Assembly: GCA_902780915.1 (NCBI GenBank)
Contig: CACZHK010000001.1
Span: forward strand, 1-64,000
Length of the DNA: 64,000 bases
From: Pseudoselenomonas ruminantium
GTDB taxonomy: Bacteria > Bacillota > Negativicutes > Selenomonadales > Selenomonadaceae
Direction: 5' to 3'
The notes beneath the pieces were generated by a model. The model had not been told where the DNA came from. It did not search any database and was given only the letters and a program-made list of their open reading frames with translations. Each line of letters opens with the position of its first letter. The first letter of the stretch is position 1. Both the position numbers and the translations under genes were made by a program. This document shows positions 32,947 through 41,422 of this stretch, piece after piece.

Positions 32947-34717
32947 TCCATATCACCACATCCTTATACCCCAATTCTTCCAGCTGTTTTTTTATGCCGG
33001 TTACTACTTTATCTCTGCCAACAGCTATTATACATAAAAAATCCTTAATACCCTCTTTGGGTGCAATGCAAGAAATCCCTTCAAAACGTCCTCCCCAATT
33101 ATTCGAATTATTGTCCAAAAAAGCTTTTGGTTTAACTCCCCATCTCAGCATAATCTTCGTCTGCTGTTTCCCAATCTTGCCAAAGCCAAAAACATAGACC
33201 CCACGTGCTTTATTGATGTTTTCTTTCAGCCTCGAATAGTCATTGTATCCAAGCACTGGCTCCCAGCCATATGCTGTTTGATAGTGAACAGAATGTGCTC
33301 TAAGTTCTTCAAATTTCTTACGGTGCCAGTTCAAGTCATTTGACACAATTCTGGCATCATTTTTATCACAATTTGATACTCTATGCACACCATATGAATA
33401 GTATCGCCCCATCGATAGTTGCGGTATCTTGCAGTAGTCGAATCCCATTACTGAGCATAAAGTTCTATCCATTAGCAACGGATCTTCTCCCATTGCCACA
33501 ACTCCAGCCTCTACAGGAGACGGAGAAAGAGGCCCCCCATGATCTCCACCACATATCATATCAGCCACTATAAAAATTTTACGCTGCACTGTATTACATA
33601 TCCTACCATTTTTATCTGCATAATAAAATATCTTATTGAGATCAACAATCGTACGCCATATTGTATCGTTTCCATACCAACCGCCAAACCAGTATTTCTC
33701 CTGGCTTTCCTCAATACCTTGGGCATAGCATCGCTTATATTCTTGCATTTCATGCGCAGCTTCATGAATCTTGCCATCATTTGTCAAAGAATTCCGTGCA
33801 TCCATATGACAATGAGCTTCGTCTAGATAAGGATTTTTATGCTCATAGCAATCTCCTCCATCATCACTGCTCCCCATGGTATGATGTGGCAGAAATTCTT
33901 TGTTCGAATTTATACCAACTATATTTTTCAAAGCCGCAGTGATACCACCAAAACGATGTGTTTTTGGTTTAGGCATATTTATCACAACATCAGCTTCAAG
34001 TACATTTTTATTCACCATGTACTCGTGTATGCCATCATGATGATGCTCATTCATAATACGTGGGTCATAGTTCGTGACACGCAGTTTGCGGATTCTGCTC
34101 TCTGACAGACCAGCAAAAGCACTATCATCACTATCAAGGCGCACAAGCATTCCCTCATCAATCTCCGCTTGGCTCGCTTGATTTGTATACACACCTTCAA
34201 TACAATCACGCCGAACATTTCTGAAATCTACTATAGGTATATCTATCCCATTTTTGCGATAAAACTCAATCAACGGTAACACGCCACCATTCCTAAGCAT
34301 CTCATCAAAGTGGCAGTCTTGTATTGGTGCATCGCCAATCATCACCGTGCCTGTACCATCTAGAGCTATGAGTACATAGTCAATGACAGCAGCTATAACA
34401 GACGGATGGGTTATGAGACAATCCATACCTTTGCCCGATCCATTTTCATGCATAACAAAATTAGGCTTAACAAGGACTCGATCCCCGTGTGAAATATATT
34501 TTCCCAAAGGATTCCATTTATCGGTTCCATAATTCCCTTTATCAAGTCCAAGCAAACGAAAACCTTCACGTACCATATCATATACTTCATTCGCTTCCTC
34601 TGATAGTTCCGCTCCGAATTTATACTCTGGATAGATTGTATTAGGACGATAGAATGATTCCGGAGACGGATATTTGTATGATTTCCTATGTACTAATGCA
34701 ATATGCGAATCAAACAT
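32927..34717 (-). CDS. DUF362-family protein fused to Rossmann module
   Basis: 596 residues. Residues about 60-450 show DUF362 features: DRVLVKPNFV, THPSVIAAVIDYVL, VMIGDAPIQDC, VINMPKPKTH, and ALKNIVGINS with HHTMG. The C-terminal 90 residues are the module (GVYVFGFGKIGKQQT, FLDNNSNNWGGRF). DUF362 proteins are often joined to ferredoxin domains; no CxxCxxC cluster is seen here. The biochemical role of the family is largely unknown, and its presence in a glycan locus suggests modification of a carrier or sugar. The ATG at 34717 follows GGGAGGTG and overlaps the ATP-grasp gene by eight bases. Confidence 0.75.
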   Translation of the reverse strand: MFDSHIALVHRKSYKYPSPESFYRPNTIYPEYKFGAELSEEANEVYDMVREGFRLLGLDKGNYGTDKWNPLGKYISHGDRVLVKPNFVMHENGSGKGMDCLITHPSVIAAVIDYVLIALDGTGTVMIGDAPIQDCHFDEMLRNGGVLPLIEFYRKNGIDIPIVDFRNVRRDCIEGVYTNQASQAEIDEGMLVRLDSDDSAFAGLSESRIRKLRVTNYDPRIMNEHHHDGIHEYMVNKNVLEADVVINMPKPKTHRFGGITAALKNIVGINSNKEFLPHHTMGSSDDGGDCYEHKNPYLDEAHCHMDARNSLTNDGKIHEAAHEMQEYKRCYAQGIEESQEKYWFGGWYGNDTIWRTIVDLNKIFYYADKNGRICNTVQRKIFIVADMICGGDHGGPLSPSPVEAGVVAMGEDPLLMDRTLCSVMGFDYCKIPQLSMGRYYSYGVHRVSNCDKNDARIVSNDLNWHRKKFEELRAHSVHYQTAYGWEPVLGYNDYSRLKENINKARGVYVFGFGKIGKQQTKIMLRWGVKPKAFLDNNSNNWGGRFEGISCIAPKEGIKDFLCIIAVGRDKVVTGIKKQLEELGYKDVVIWNDKTEG

Positions 34718-35870
34718 TACTACACCTCCCCGTCTTCTCAAACGGCAACTGTATCCATTCGGACATTTTTTTTTCGAATTCTGGCGGTTTTATTAATTCA
34801 TGTCCAGAACCATGATGAAAAGTAATCTCCCCAAAGTATATTTTCCCATTAATTATATAAAAATCAATGCGATTATATATCATTCCTTTTGATAATTGTC
34901 GAGCTAAAACAAGCATCTGCTCCAAACATGGTGGTTTACTGATAACATGGTTTGGTGCTGTCGGATAAAGTATAGATGCAGGAATATACTCCCACTCAAG
35001 AGTGTATAGATTCCTCTCATGTACGGAAAAACGTCCAAAATCTACTTGAACAAATTTGGGCTCCTCTCCAAACACCTGAATTTTATAATCTTTTAGCTCT
35101 TCTCCTGATTCATCGATCATATATGGTTCAGCAATTATCTTAGGTGGGACATCCTTATAAGGCCATTCACGTGAGGACCAGAAATAATTTCTAGCAAGAC
35201 ACTTTGTTAATTTTTTTCGTGCAGCATTATAATCAAAATTCTCTTTTCCTTTGCAGAATACAATACTTCCCGAGTCATGCGTACATTTCAACACAAACTC
35301 ATCTGGCAGTGTATCAAAATCGATATCCTCAAAATTTCTCCACACGCCTAGCGTAGGAATGACATACTCCTCACCGATACGCTCCGCCACCCATTTTTTC
35401 ACAGCATACTTATCAACTAATGTAGTGTATATAGTTTTTCGATCATTTAGCTTTAGCCATTGAATTTTCTCATTGAATGTGATTGGATGCTCCAAATCAA
35501 GAGGACGCCCCCCCATACTACTCAGTTCCCAGCTAAGACGTATGGCTTCCCTATCTTCAAGATTCTTCCATTGCTCATATATATTCTTCTCGTTGTATTC
35601 AACGACATTTGTGAACCCTAGTGCTGAGAGTTGCTTTGAAATCTCGTCAATTGCTTTCCTGCTTTTTACCGCAATGATAACACGAATACCTTTATCATCA
35701 TCTTTAACATCACATGGTGACACACACATAGCACCATGAAATGTCTCACATCCCTGCTTATTTGTGTTGTTATCCAAAAATGTGATGTTGCTCCACCCCT
35801 TGCGCTCTTCACAGCAAAACACAATCTTTCCATACATACCCGCACCAAAGATGAATAAATTTTCTTTCAT
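34710..35870 (-). CDS. Rossmann module fused to TupA-like ATP-grasp protein
   Basis: 386 residues. The module occupies 1-95 (NLFIFGAGMYGKIVF, TFLDNNTNKQGCE). The rest is a TupA-like ATP-grasp as in polysaccharide loci: ITFNEKIQWLKL, KYAVKKWVAERIG, FVLKCTHDSGS (ATP-binding lysine) and RIDFYIINGKIYFGEITFHHGSG (metal-binding acidic residues). Such enzymes probably join an amino acid or similar acid to a glycan through an acyl phosphate. The precise substrates are unknown. Confidence 0.82.
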   Translation of the reverse strand: MKENLFIFGAGMYGKIVFCCEERKGWSNITFLDNNTNKQGCETFHGAMCVSPCDVKDDDKGIRVIIAVKSRKAIDEISKQLSALGFTNVVEYNEKNIYEQWKNLEDREAIRLSWELSSMGGRPLDLEHPITFNEKIQWLKLNDRKTIYTTLVDKYAVKKWVAERIGEEYVIPTLGVWRNFEDIDFDTLPDEFVLKCTHDSGSIVFCKGKENFDYNAARKKLTKCLARNYFWSSREWPYKDVPPKIIAEPYMIDESGEELKDYKIQVFGEEPKFVQVDFGRFSVHERNLYTLEWEYIPASILYPTAPNHVISKPPCLEQMLVLARQLSKGMIYNRIDFYIINGKIYFGEITFHHGSGHELIKPPEFEKKMSEWIQLPFEKTGRCSNV

Positions 35871-35884
35871 GTCATTTCTTTACC

Positions 35885-37075
35885 TCATTTTACTTTCAAC
35901 ACGCCTTTTGTTTTTTCATATCCATGTTGATTACGCATGAAATAATCGTATATTTCCCCTTGGATTGGAATGTAATCCTTCATGTCTATTCCATTTTTCC
36001 AAATCACATACTCAAATGAAATTTGATCACGTCGTATTCCATTTCTATATTCATTAAACCAATCATTCATAATCTTATCAGCCATAGGATTGTCATGATC
36101 ACGTGCTATTACTGAGCCTTCTATCTGATACCTTTGACGTGGACAGCCTTCATTTGCATACTTACACAACTGGATTTTTATTTTATCGATTAATGATTTT
36201 ACATCATCCTTAGATTGATTTATTTTAAAATAATAACTTAGAAATATAATTTCACCATATAAGTCTCGAGCACCTATATCCTTATGACGTAATCCGTTTG
36301 TGAATGTACTAATTCCTACTCTTGATGTATATGAAACATATTGACTAATATCAATTTTGGGGGTTAGTTTACCATCCATATATATAGACCAGTGATATTC
36401 AGGAAAAAGTCTGTGCCCGTTCATCTTGCACCAACGATTCATAAGGGCCGAGTCACTTCTGTCTATATCTCCAGGCACTACCTCGTCTATGTCAATCACG
36501 TTAGGCCATCCAGCCTCCAGAGCAGCCTTCACATCATCTGTCACCATATAGTACTCGATATTCTCTGGACGCACTGATGTCATAATCGGTGTGTCATATC
36601 TTCCCGTAATGCATGAATATACAGCAATTTTATTGCACATAGCATATTCACGATTTGCACGTGGAGGATATTTCTTGTGCAATGGCACATATGCTGGAAA
36701 TTTATCTATACCAATAAAATGTGCGAGGTAACTGTCCTCAAGAAATAAATCTTGAAGTTCCATAGCCAAAATCCAGTCATCAAGTCCAGCCTCATCTAAT
36801 TGCTGCCCAATCTCCTTATAATACTTTGTTGTACTAATAATGCATGCATACTTATCATACTCTCGAAACAGTTCCTTTGGTGATATGCAAGGTATGCCAA
36901 ATAAAGTTTCTCCCCATTTAGATGGACTATTATCTGTGTAACAATCTGGAGTTATTCCCAATTCATCAAGAAAAAATTTACAACTAGTCTGTGCAGCAAT
37001 CCCCATACCAAAAACACATAATCTCTTTTTTTTAGTACATACTTTGTATAGGAGATTACTCATTGATGGATTCAC
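35885..37075 (-). CDS. Rossmann module fused to DUF616 glycosyltransferase-like domain
   Basis: 396 residues. About 15-110 is the module (RLCVFGMGIAAQTS, CYTDNSPSKWGETL). About 140-390 resembles DUF616/TOD1-MUCI70 proteins: IAVYSCITGRYD, IEYYMVTDD, YHWSIYMDGKLTPK (DxK in place of DxD) and EGSVIARDHDNP. These are GT8-like transferases by fold. The start is a GTG at 37075 with GGGGGA seven bases upstream; ATG 37063 is possible. Copy 2 of the MITE-like element begins about 60 bases upstream. Confidence 0.75.
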   Translation of the reverse strand: MNPSMSNLLYKVCTKKKRLCVFGMGIAAQTSCKFFLDELGITPDCYTDNSPSKWGETLFGIPCISPKELFREYDKYACIISTTKYYKEIGQQLDEAGLDDWILAMELQDLFLEDSYLAHFIGIDKFPAYVPLHKKYPPRANREYAMCNKIAVYSCITGRYDTPIMTSVRPENIEYYMVTDDVKAALEAGWPNVIDIDEVVPGDIDRSDSALMNRWCKMNGHRLFPEYHWSIYMDGKLTPKIDISQYVSYTSRVGISTFTNGLRHKDIGARDLYGEIIFLSYYFKINQSKDDVKSLIDKIKIQLCKYANEGCPRQRYQIEGSVIARDHDNPMADKIMNDWFNEYRNGIRRDQISFEYVIWKNGIDMKDYIPIQGEIYDYFMRNQHGYEKTKGVLKVK

Positions 37076-37136
37076 TAATAATTCCCCCAGGCATATTATA
37101 TCCTTAACTTCTCAAAATTTTATTACTCAACCACTG

Positions 37137-37314
37137 ACGTGTTTCATTGACGGCCTATTTAGGTTGACAAGTTTTTTGCCGATTTTAGGCAAAATTCCAT
37201 CCACGCGTACTTTTATGACCATGTTACTGGCCGTAGAGGGTGTATTGCTTGGATAAAGTCCGTCTATAGTAGACATAGCCTGTCAACCTAAAACAATGAT
37301 ATTTGAAACACGCC
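37137..37314. mobile_element. MITE-like element, copy 2 (178 bp)
   Basis: Same ends as copy 1 (ACGTGTTTCA...TGAAACACGCC) with exact 9-bp target duplications CAACCACTG at 37128-37136 and 37315-37323. It has an inner inverted repeat TTTAGGTTGACA/TGTCAACCTAAA. It differs from copy 1 by a few substitutions and small deletions. It has no coding capacity and needs a transposase in trans. Confidence 0.88.
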
Positions 37315-37323
37315 CAACCACTG

Positions 37324-37447
37324 CTCGGTCTGATTTTCGAGCATATCAGCTATGGTAAAGGCTTGTTTCCTTACCCAGTCGCTGTATACTCCAAATGCAC
37401 TTAATCACATGTGCACTATTTGCTCCGCACAAAAAGCAAGATTTCAT
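37324..37447 (-). pseudogene. Gene fragments interrupted by MITE copy 2
   Basis: Between the SDR gene and the MITE the minus strand has GGGAG, an ATG at 37447 and MKSCFLCGANSAHVI, a Cys-x-x-Cys start like the zinc knot of some C-methyltransferases. A frame break is followed by AFGVYSDWVRKQAFTIADML and ENQTEQWL, which continues across the MITE as SNKILRS-stop if one target copy is removed. I do not recognise the parent gene. Confidence 0.4.
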
Positions 37448-37472
37448 ACCAAACGCTCCCACTGAAGTTATC

Positions 37473-38321
37473 TCACCATACTGTCCTACCACCATCACAA
37501 ACCACTGTGGCTCCTGTCATATACGGTGCACAATTTGAAATCATATAAAGTATGGTGCACACATACTCTTCCGGTTCACTCATTCGCCCTAATGGCACAA
37601 GATTACTAAGCTTTTTCACAAAATCTTCCTCTTGTCCATTATGCAAACTTGCAGGACATAGCGTATTCACACGTATGCCCTTATCTGCCCAATAAACAGC
37701 CAGATACTTCGTAAGTCCAATGATGCCATGCTTAACTACAGAATATGATACGGGCTTTACAACCTGCTGATTATCTGGCAGACCATCTTTCCTGTATACT
37801 CGCTGATCTGGTGATATAAGTCCATAGTCAGAAGAAATATTTAAAACGACACCACTATGTTGCCTCTCCATTACTTCGCCAAAAACCTGAGAACAAAGCA
37901 ATGCTCCAGTCAAGCCAACCGCAATATCTTGGTTCCACATTCCAACAGGAAAGTTAACAAATTGAATGGCTCCTAAATTTTTAGAGCCACCTTCAACCTT
38001 GGGATTATTGGCTGCATTGTTGATCAAAACATCAATACGGCCATACTCCCTTAGTAAAATGTCTCGCACCTGCTCAAGCGCATTGCGATCTGTTATATCT
38101 ACTACAAAAATTTTAATCTCAATATCTAGTCCATAATCACTTTTCAGTGCCCGCTCTACCTTATCCAGGCTAGATTGAGATATATCAAGCAATACAGGAA
38201 TGCCATCGCCCTCTAAAATTGCTTCAGCATGTTTCCAGCCCAATAGCCCCCCACCTCCTGTAATAACGCAAACTTGCCCCTTTACACTAAATTTATCAAT
38301 GTATCTCTTTTTGGTAATCAT
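37473..38321 (-). CDS. Short-chain dehydrogenase/reductase (PtmA-like)
   Basis: 282 residues of a classical SDR: cofactor loop VITGGGGLLGWKHAEAI, INNAANNP, the catalytic Ser in NISSDYG and the YSVVKHG Tyr-x-x-x-Lys pair, ending GATVVCDGG. It resembles PtmA-type oxidoreductases in flagellin and capsule nonulosonate loci, where it would oxidise or reduce a sugar intermediate. It starts after GGGAG and lies three bases beyond the DegT gene in a four-gene block (neuB-like, cytidylyltransferase, aminotransferase, SDR). Confidence 0.85.
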   Translation of the reverse strand: MITKKRYIDKFSVKGQVCVITGGGGLLGWKHAEAILEGDGIPVLLDISQSSLDKVERALKSDYGLDIEIKIFVVDITDRNALEQVRDILLREYGRIDVLINNAANNPKVEGGSKNLGAIQFVNFPVGMWNQDIAVGLTGALLCSQVFGEVMERQHSGVVLNISSDYGLISPDQRVYRKDGLPDNQQVVKPVSYSVVKHGIIGLTKYLAVYWADKGIRVNTLCPASLHNGQEEDFVKKLSNLVPLGRMSEPEEYVCTILYMISNCAPYMTGATVVCDGGRTVW

Positions 38322-38324
38322 ATA

Positions 38325-39551
38325 TCATTTACTCCCAAACTTTTTGATTACTTTTCTAAGCACGTCAGCCTTGTTTTTTGCCAACTCCAAATCACGATAA
38401 TTAGCTTTGAATTGCATGATTTTAGGCTGAACAGCTTCAGCATTCGGACAAAGTCCCATCTTGTAAGAAATATTGCCATAAACCTGCGGCAAACGATTCA
38501 CAAAGGCTTGCTCTGCCATCACAGGCTCGAGATATGGAACACTCCAAGCACCATAGAATCCATCACCGCCCATATCAACGTATGTCTTGCGGAACTCTGC
38601 CCAAGGTACGCCAATAGCATTTTCACCCTCATATGTCACACCTATAGCGTAATATGAATTTACTGTATCAGGCAGATTCTTCTGGGGCATCAAATAATCA
38701 CAGTCACTCATCACATCTAAAAAAATCTCTGCTGTCTTCTTTCTCAATTCAACCAACTGATCAATGCGCTCTAACTGAGCATACGCAACAGCCGCAGTGA
38801 ATTCTGGCATACGATAGTTCCATCCCAAAGCGTCATGACGTTTATACATTGGATTTTGGAACATTTCTTTATTAACAAAACGCACTCGCCCTTCATCAGC
38901 TTGCAAATTTTTGAAACCATGACCTCCCAATTTGCGTGCAGCCTTGGCGTACTCTTCATTATCAGTCAACAGTATACCTCCCTCACCGCAGGAGATATGC
39001 TTAGAGTTCTCAAAGCTAAAGCATGAAATATCGCCGATAGCCCCCAGCACTTTGCCTTGCCACGTGCTAAAAACAGCCTGTGCATTATCCTCGATGACAG
39101 GGATATTATGTTTATGAGCAATAGATAGTATTTTATCATAATCAGGCACACCGCCATAAAGCGAAACAACGATGATTGCCTTTGTCTTCTCTGTGATTTT
39201 GCGCTCTAAATCATCAGGATCCATAAGATAAGTATACGGATTCACATCGCAATACACAGGAACTGCATTAGCATGAATAGTGGCCGTACTATCCATGATA
39301 ACCGTCAGTGCTGGCGAAATCACCTCATCCCCTGCTCCTACGCCAACGGCCTCCAAAGCCATATGCAGCGCCGATGTACCGGAATTGCAAGCCACACCGT
39401 AGCGAGTCCCTATCTTTTTTGCAAACTCTTCCTCCAATCCATGAGCCCAGCTACCTACCGTAGCCGACCAGGCTTCTCCTTCCAAAACTTTAGCTAAATA
39501 TTTCAATTCATTACCAAGATATTTAGATGGATTTTTTAATTGCTCTGACAT
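38325..39551 (-). CDS. DegT/DnrJ/EryC1 PLP-dependent sugar aminotransferase
   Basis: 408 residues of the aspartate-aminotransferase fold. Visible are GVACNSGTSALHMALEA (phosphate loop), VIEDNAQAV (the Asp that binds the pyridine nitrogen) and FENSKHISCGEGG, whose Lys forms the PLP Schiff base. It should transaminate a keto-sugar, or a keto group of a nonulosonate precursor. Its neighbours suggest that the product is activated with CMP. All key residues are present. Confidence 0.88.
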   Translation of the reverse strand: MSEQLKNPSKYLGNELKYLAKVLEGEAWSATVGSWAHGLEEEFAKKIGTRYGVACNSGTSALHMALEAVGVGAGDEVISPALTVIMDSTATIHANAVPVYCDVNPYTYLMDPDDLERKITEKTKAIIVVSLYGGVPDYDKILSIAHKHNIPVIEDNAQAVFSTWQGKVLGAIGDISCFSFENSKHISCGEGGILLTDNEEYAKAARKLGGHGFKNLQADEGRVRFVNKEMFQNPMYKRHDALGWNYRMPEFTAAVAYAQLERIDQLVELRKKTAEIFLDVMSDCDYLMPQKNLPDTVNSYYAIGVTYEGENAIGVPWAEFRKTYVDMGGDGFYGAWSVPYLEPVMAEQAFVNRLPQVYGNISYKMGLCPNAEAVQPKIMQFKANYRDLELAKNKADVLRKVIKKFGSK

Positions 39552-39575
39552 TTTTATTACCTCTCTATAATTCAC

Positions 39576-40337
39576 CTATTTAAGTTCCAAATGCGTTTTA
39601 GCCTTTTGATTAGCTAAAAATTCCTGTTGGCGTCCAATATTAATGGCAGCAACATCAGGATTCTCTCTAAGATAACTTGCTATTTCATCTAGGCCTATAT
39701 CATTTTCATGACACTGGAAATGTTTAAAAACCCTTGTGAAAAACTCCATATCCTCTGGATAGTCAAGCGTTGCGCGTATTTGCTCATTAAAATAAATCTC
39801 AGGTACATCTTCAAGCTGACCACACTTAAAGAAGCCTGTATCCTTGAAGTAGGTCCACATCATCTCTGTATCTTTAGATGCTTTCACATCACAAACTTTT
39901 TGCAATGCCGTTGCAGTGAAAGCATATGTGAACGCTCCACAAATAAGCCCTGTTGGAGATTCAAGAAAATCCAATCGTTTAGAGATTAATTGCACTGCTC
40001 CCATATCCAACAATTTTGGTTCACAAAACAAATCGTCTCCATCAAATGTAACTATTACATCTACTCCGTATTTACGAGCTGCGCCATTCCAACGCTCCAA
40101 TTTATCATTCAAAGAGCCACGATACACCAATGCACCATTGGCAGCAGCAATATCAGCTATCTCATCATCCACTTGACGAGTTGTAGTACATACCACCACA
40201 GCATCGAACTCTTTTGCCAATTTTGCACGCTTTATGACAAGTTCCATCACTGTGTGTCCTAATATAGTTCTCACTGCTTTGTTAGGCAAACGACTAGAAT
40301 CTTTTCTTATGGTAATGAAAATCGCTTTTTTTAGCAT
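39576..40337 (-). CDS. SpsF/NeuA-like cytidylyltransferase
   Basis: 253 residues with AIFITIRKDSSRLPNKA at the N-terminus (variant of the nucleotide-binding RxxSxRxPxK), VVVCTTTRQVDDEI, and VTFDGDDLFCEP with the metal-binding Asp pair. Related proteins transfer CMP to sialic-type sugars or Kdo. It lies directly between neuB-like and degT-like genes, so the likely product is a CMP-activated nonulosonate-type sugar. GGAGG precedes the ATG. Confidence 0.83.
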   Translation of the reverse strand: MLKKAIFITIRKDSSRLPNKAVRTILGHTVMELVIKRAKLAKEFDAVVVCTTTRQVDDEIADIAAANGALVYRGSLNDKLERWNGAARKYGVDVIVTFDGDDLFCEPKLLDMGAVQLISKRLDFLESPTGLICGAFTYAFTATALQKVCDVKASKDTEMMWTYFKDTGFFKCGQLEDVPEIYFNEQIRATLDYPEDMEFFTRVFKHFQCHENDIGLDEIASYLRENPDVAAINIGRQQEFLANQKAKTHLELK

Positions 40338-40401
40338 AAACTTCCTCCCATCCTATTGTTCCACACAGAACAACCTTAATTTATACTCATCATTTCTTAT
40401 A

Positions 40402-41274
40402 TCATCCTCTAAGTTTCTTTTTCACTACCAGTTCAGCTTCGCTAAGATTTCTCTTCCCATCACCTAAAATATTCTTTATATTTCTAAGCCGTCTTTGCAA
40501 CATATCCATAGCGTGAAGCGTCAAACTTGCTGCCTGATCTGTCCCCCACATTTCATGATCAAGTGTCACATGACGCTCAATCACGCATGCTCCCAATACG
40601 CAAGCCATGACCGTTGGCTCCAAGCCCTGCTCATGCCCACTATATCCAACTGGACAGTTATACCTTTCTTTCAATGTTTTTATCATATTCAAGTTAAGAC
40701 ATTCTTCTGGCGCAGGATAAGTTGAATTCGTATGCATCAGCACATAGCCACCTTCTGCATACTTATCAAGAATATCCACTGCATGATCTATTTCCTCCCA
40801 GGTACTCATTCCCGTGGACATTATTACTGCTCTACCTGACTGGGCCGCTTTTTTTAATAACTCATCATTAATAATAGTCGCTGACGCTATCTTAATAAAA
40901 GGTACATCGTACTGTAACAAAAATTCCAAACTGGGCATATCCCATGGTGAAGCCGACCAATCAATCGGTTTTTCTCGACAATATCTGTCTATATAATCGT
41001 ATTCCTTTTTTCCAAACTCTATATGCTTCTTATACTCCAGATAAGTCATCCTACCCCAGGGTGTATCTCTCATAACATCTTTTTGTTTCTCCGGCACAGC
41101 AATATCCGGCTCTCTTTTTTGGAATTTCACAGCATCCCAATTAGCAGCATTGGCACCATCAATAAGTTTTTTTGCTATTTGCAAATCACCATTATGATTT
41201 ATCCCTATCTCTGCTATAAGATAAGGTTCGTTATTTATATTCATTTTGTTCGATGGAAATCTTATCTTCTCCAT
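40402..41274 (-). CDS. NeuB-family synthase lacking the SAF domain
   Basis: 290 residues of the NeuB TIM barrel: AEIGINHNGDLQIAKKLID, DAVKFQKR, STGMSTWEEI, MHTNSTYPAP, GYSGHEQG and ERHVTLD. NeuB enzymes condense phosphoenolpyruvate with an N-acetyl amino sugar to give a nine-carbon sugar acid. The usual C-terminal SAF/antifreeze-like domain of about 60 residues, which covers the active site of the partner subunit, is absent; the protein ends soon after the barrel. No NeuC, PseB or LegB homologue is nearby. The ATG at 41274 follows GAGGAG. Confidence 0.83.
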   Translation of the reverse strand: MEKIRFPSNKMNINNEPYLIAEIGINHNGDLQIAKKLIDGANAANWDAVKFQKREPDIAVPEKQKDVMRDTPWGRMTYLEYKKHIEFGKKEYDYIDRYCREKPIDWSASPWDMPSLEFLLQYDVPFIKIASATIINDELLKKAAQSGRAVIMSTGMSTWEEIDHAVDILDKYAEGGYVLMHTNSTYPAPEECLNLNMIKTLKERYNCPVGYSGHEQGLEPTVMACVLGACVIERHVTLDHEMWGTDQAASLTLHAMDMLQRRLRNIKNILGDGKRNLSEAELVVKKKLRG

Positions 41275-41422
41275 GGTAAACTCCTCACAAGAACAAAAGT
41301 AATAAAACATTTTCTACGTCTTTTTATGAATAAAAAAGATACAAATATAAATAGAATATAATAGGCACCCCTGCAACTGTATACTTAATATGTTGATGCC
41401 TCAGTTCAATAACATTAGTATC

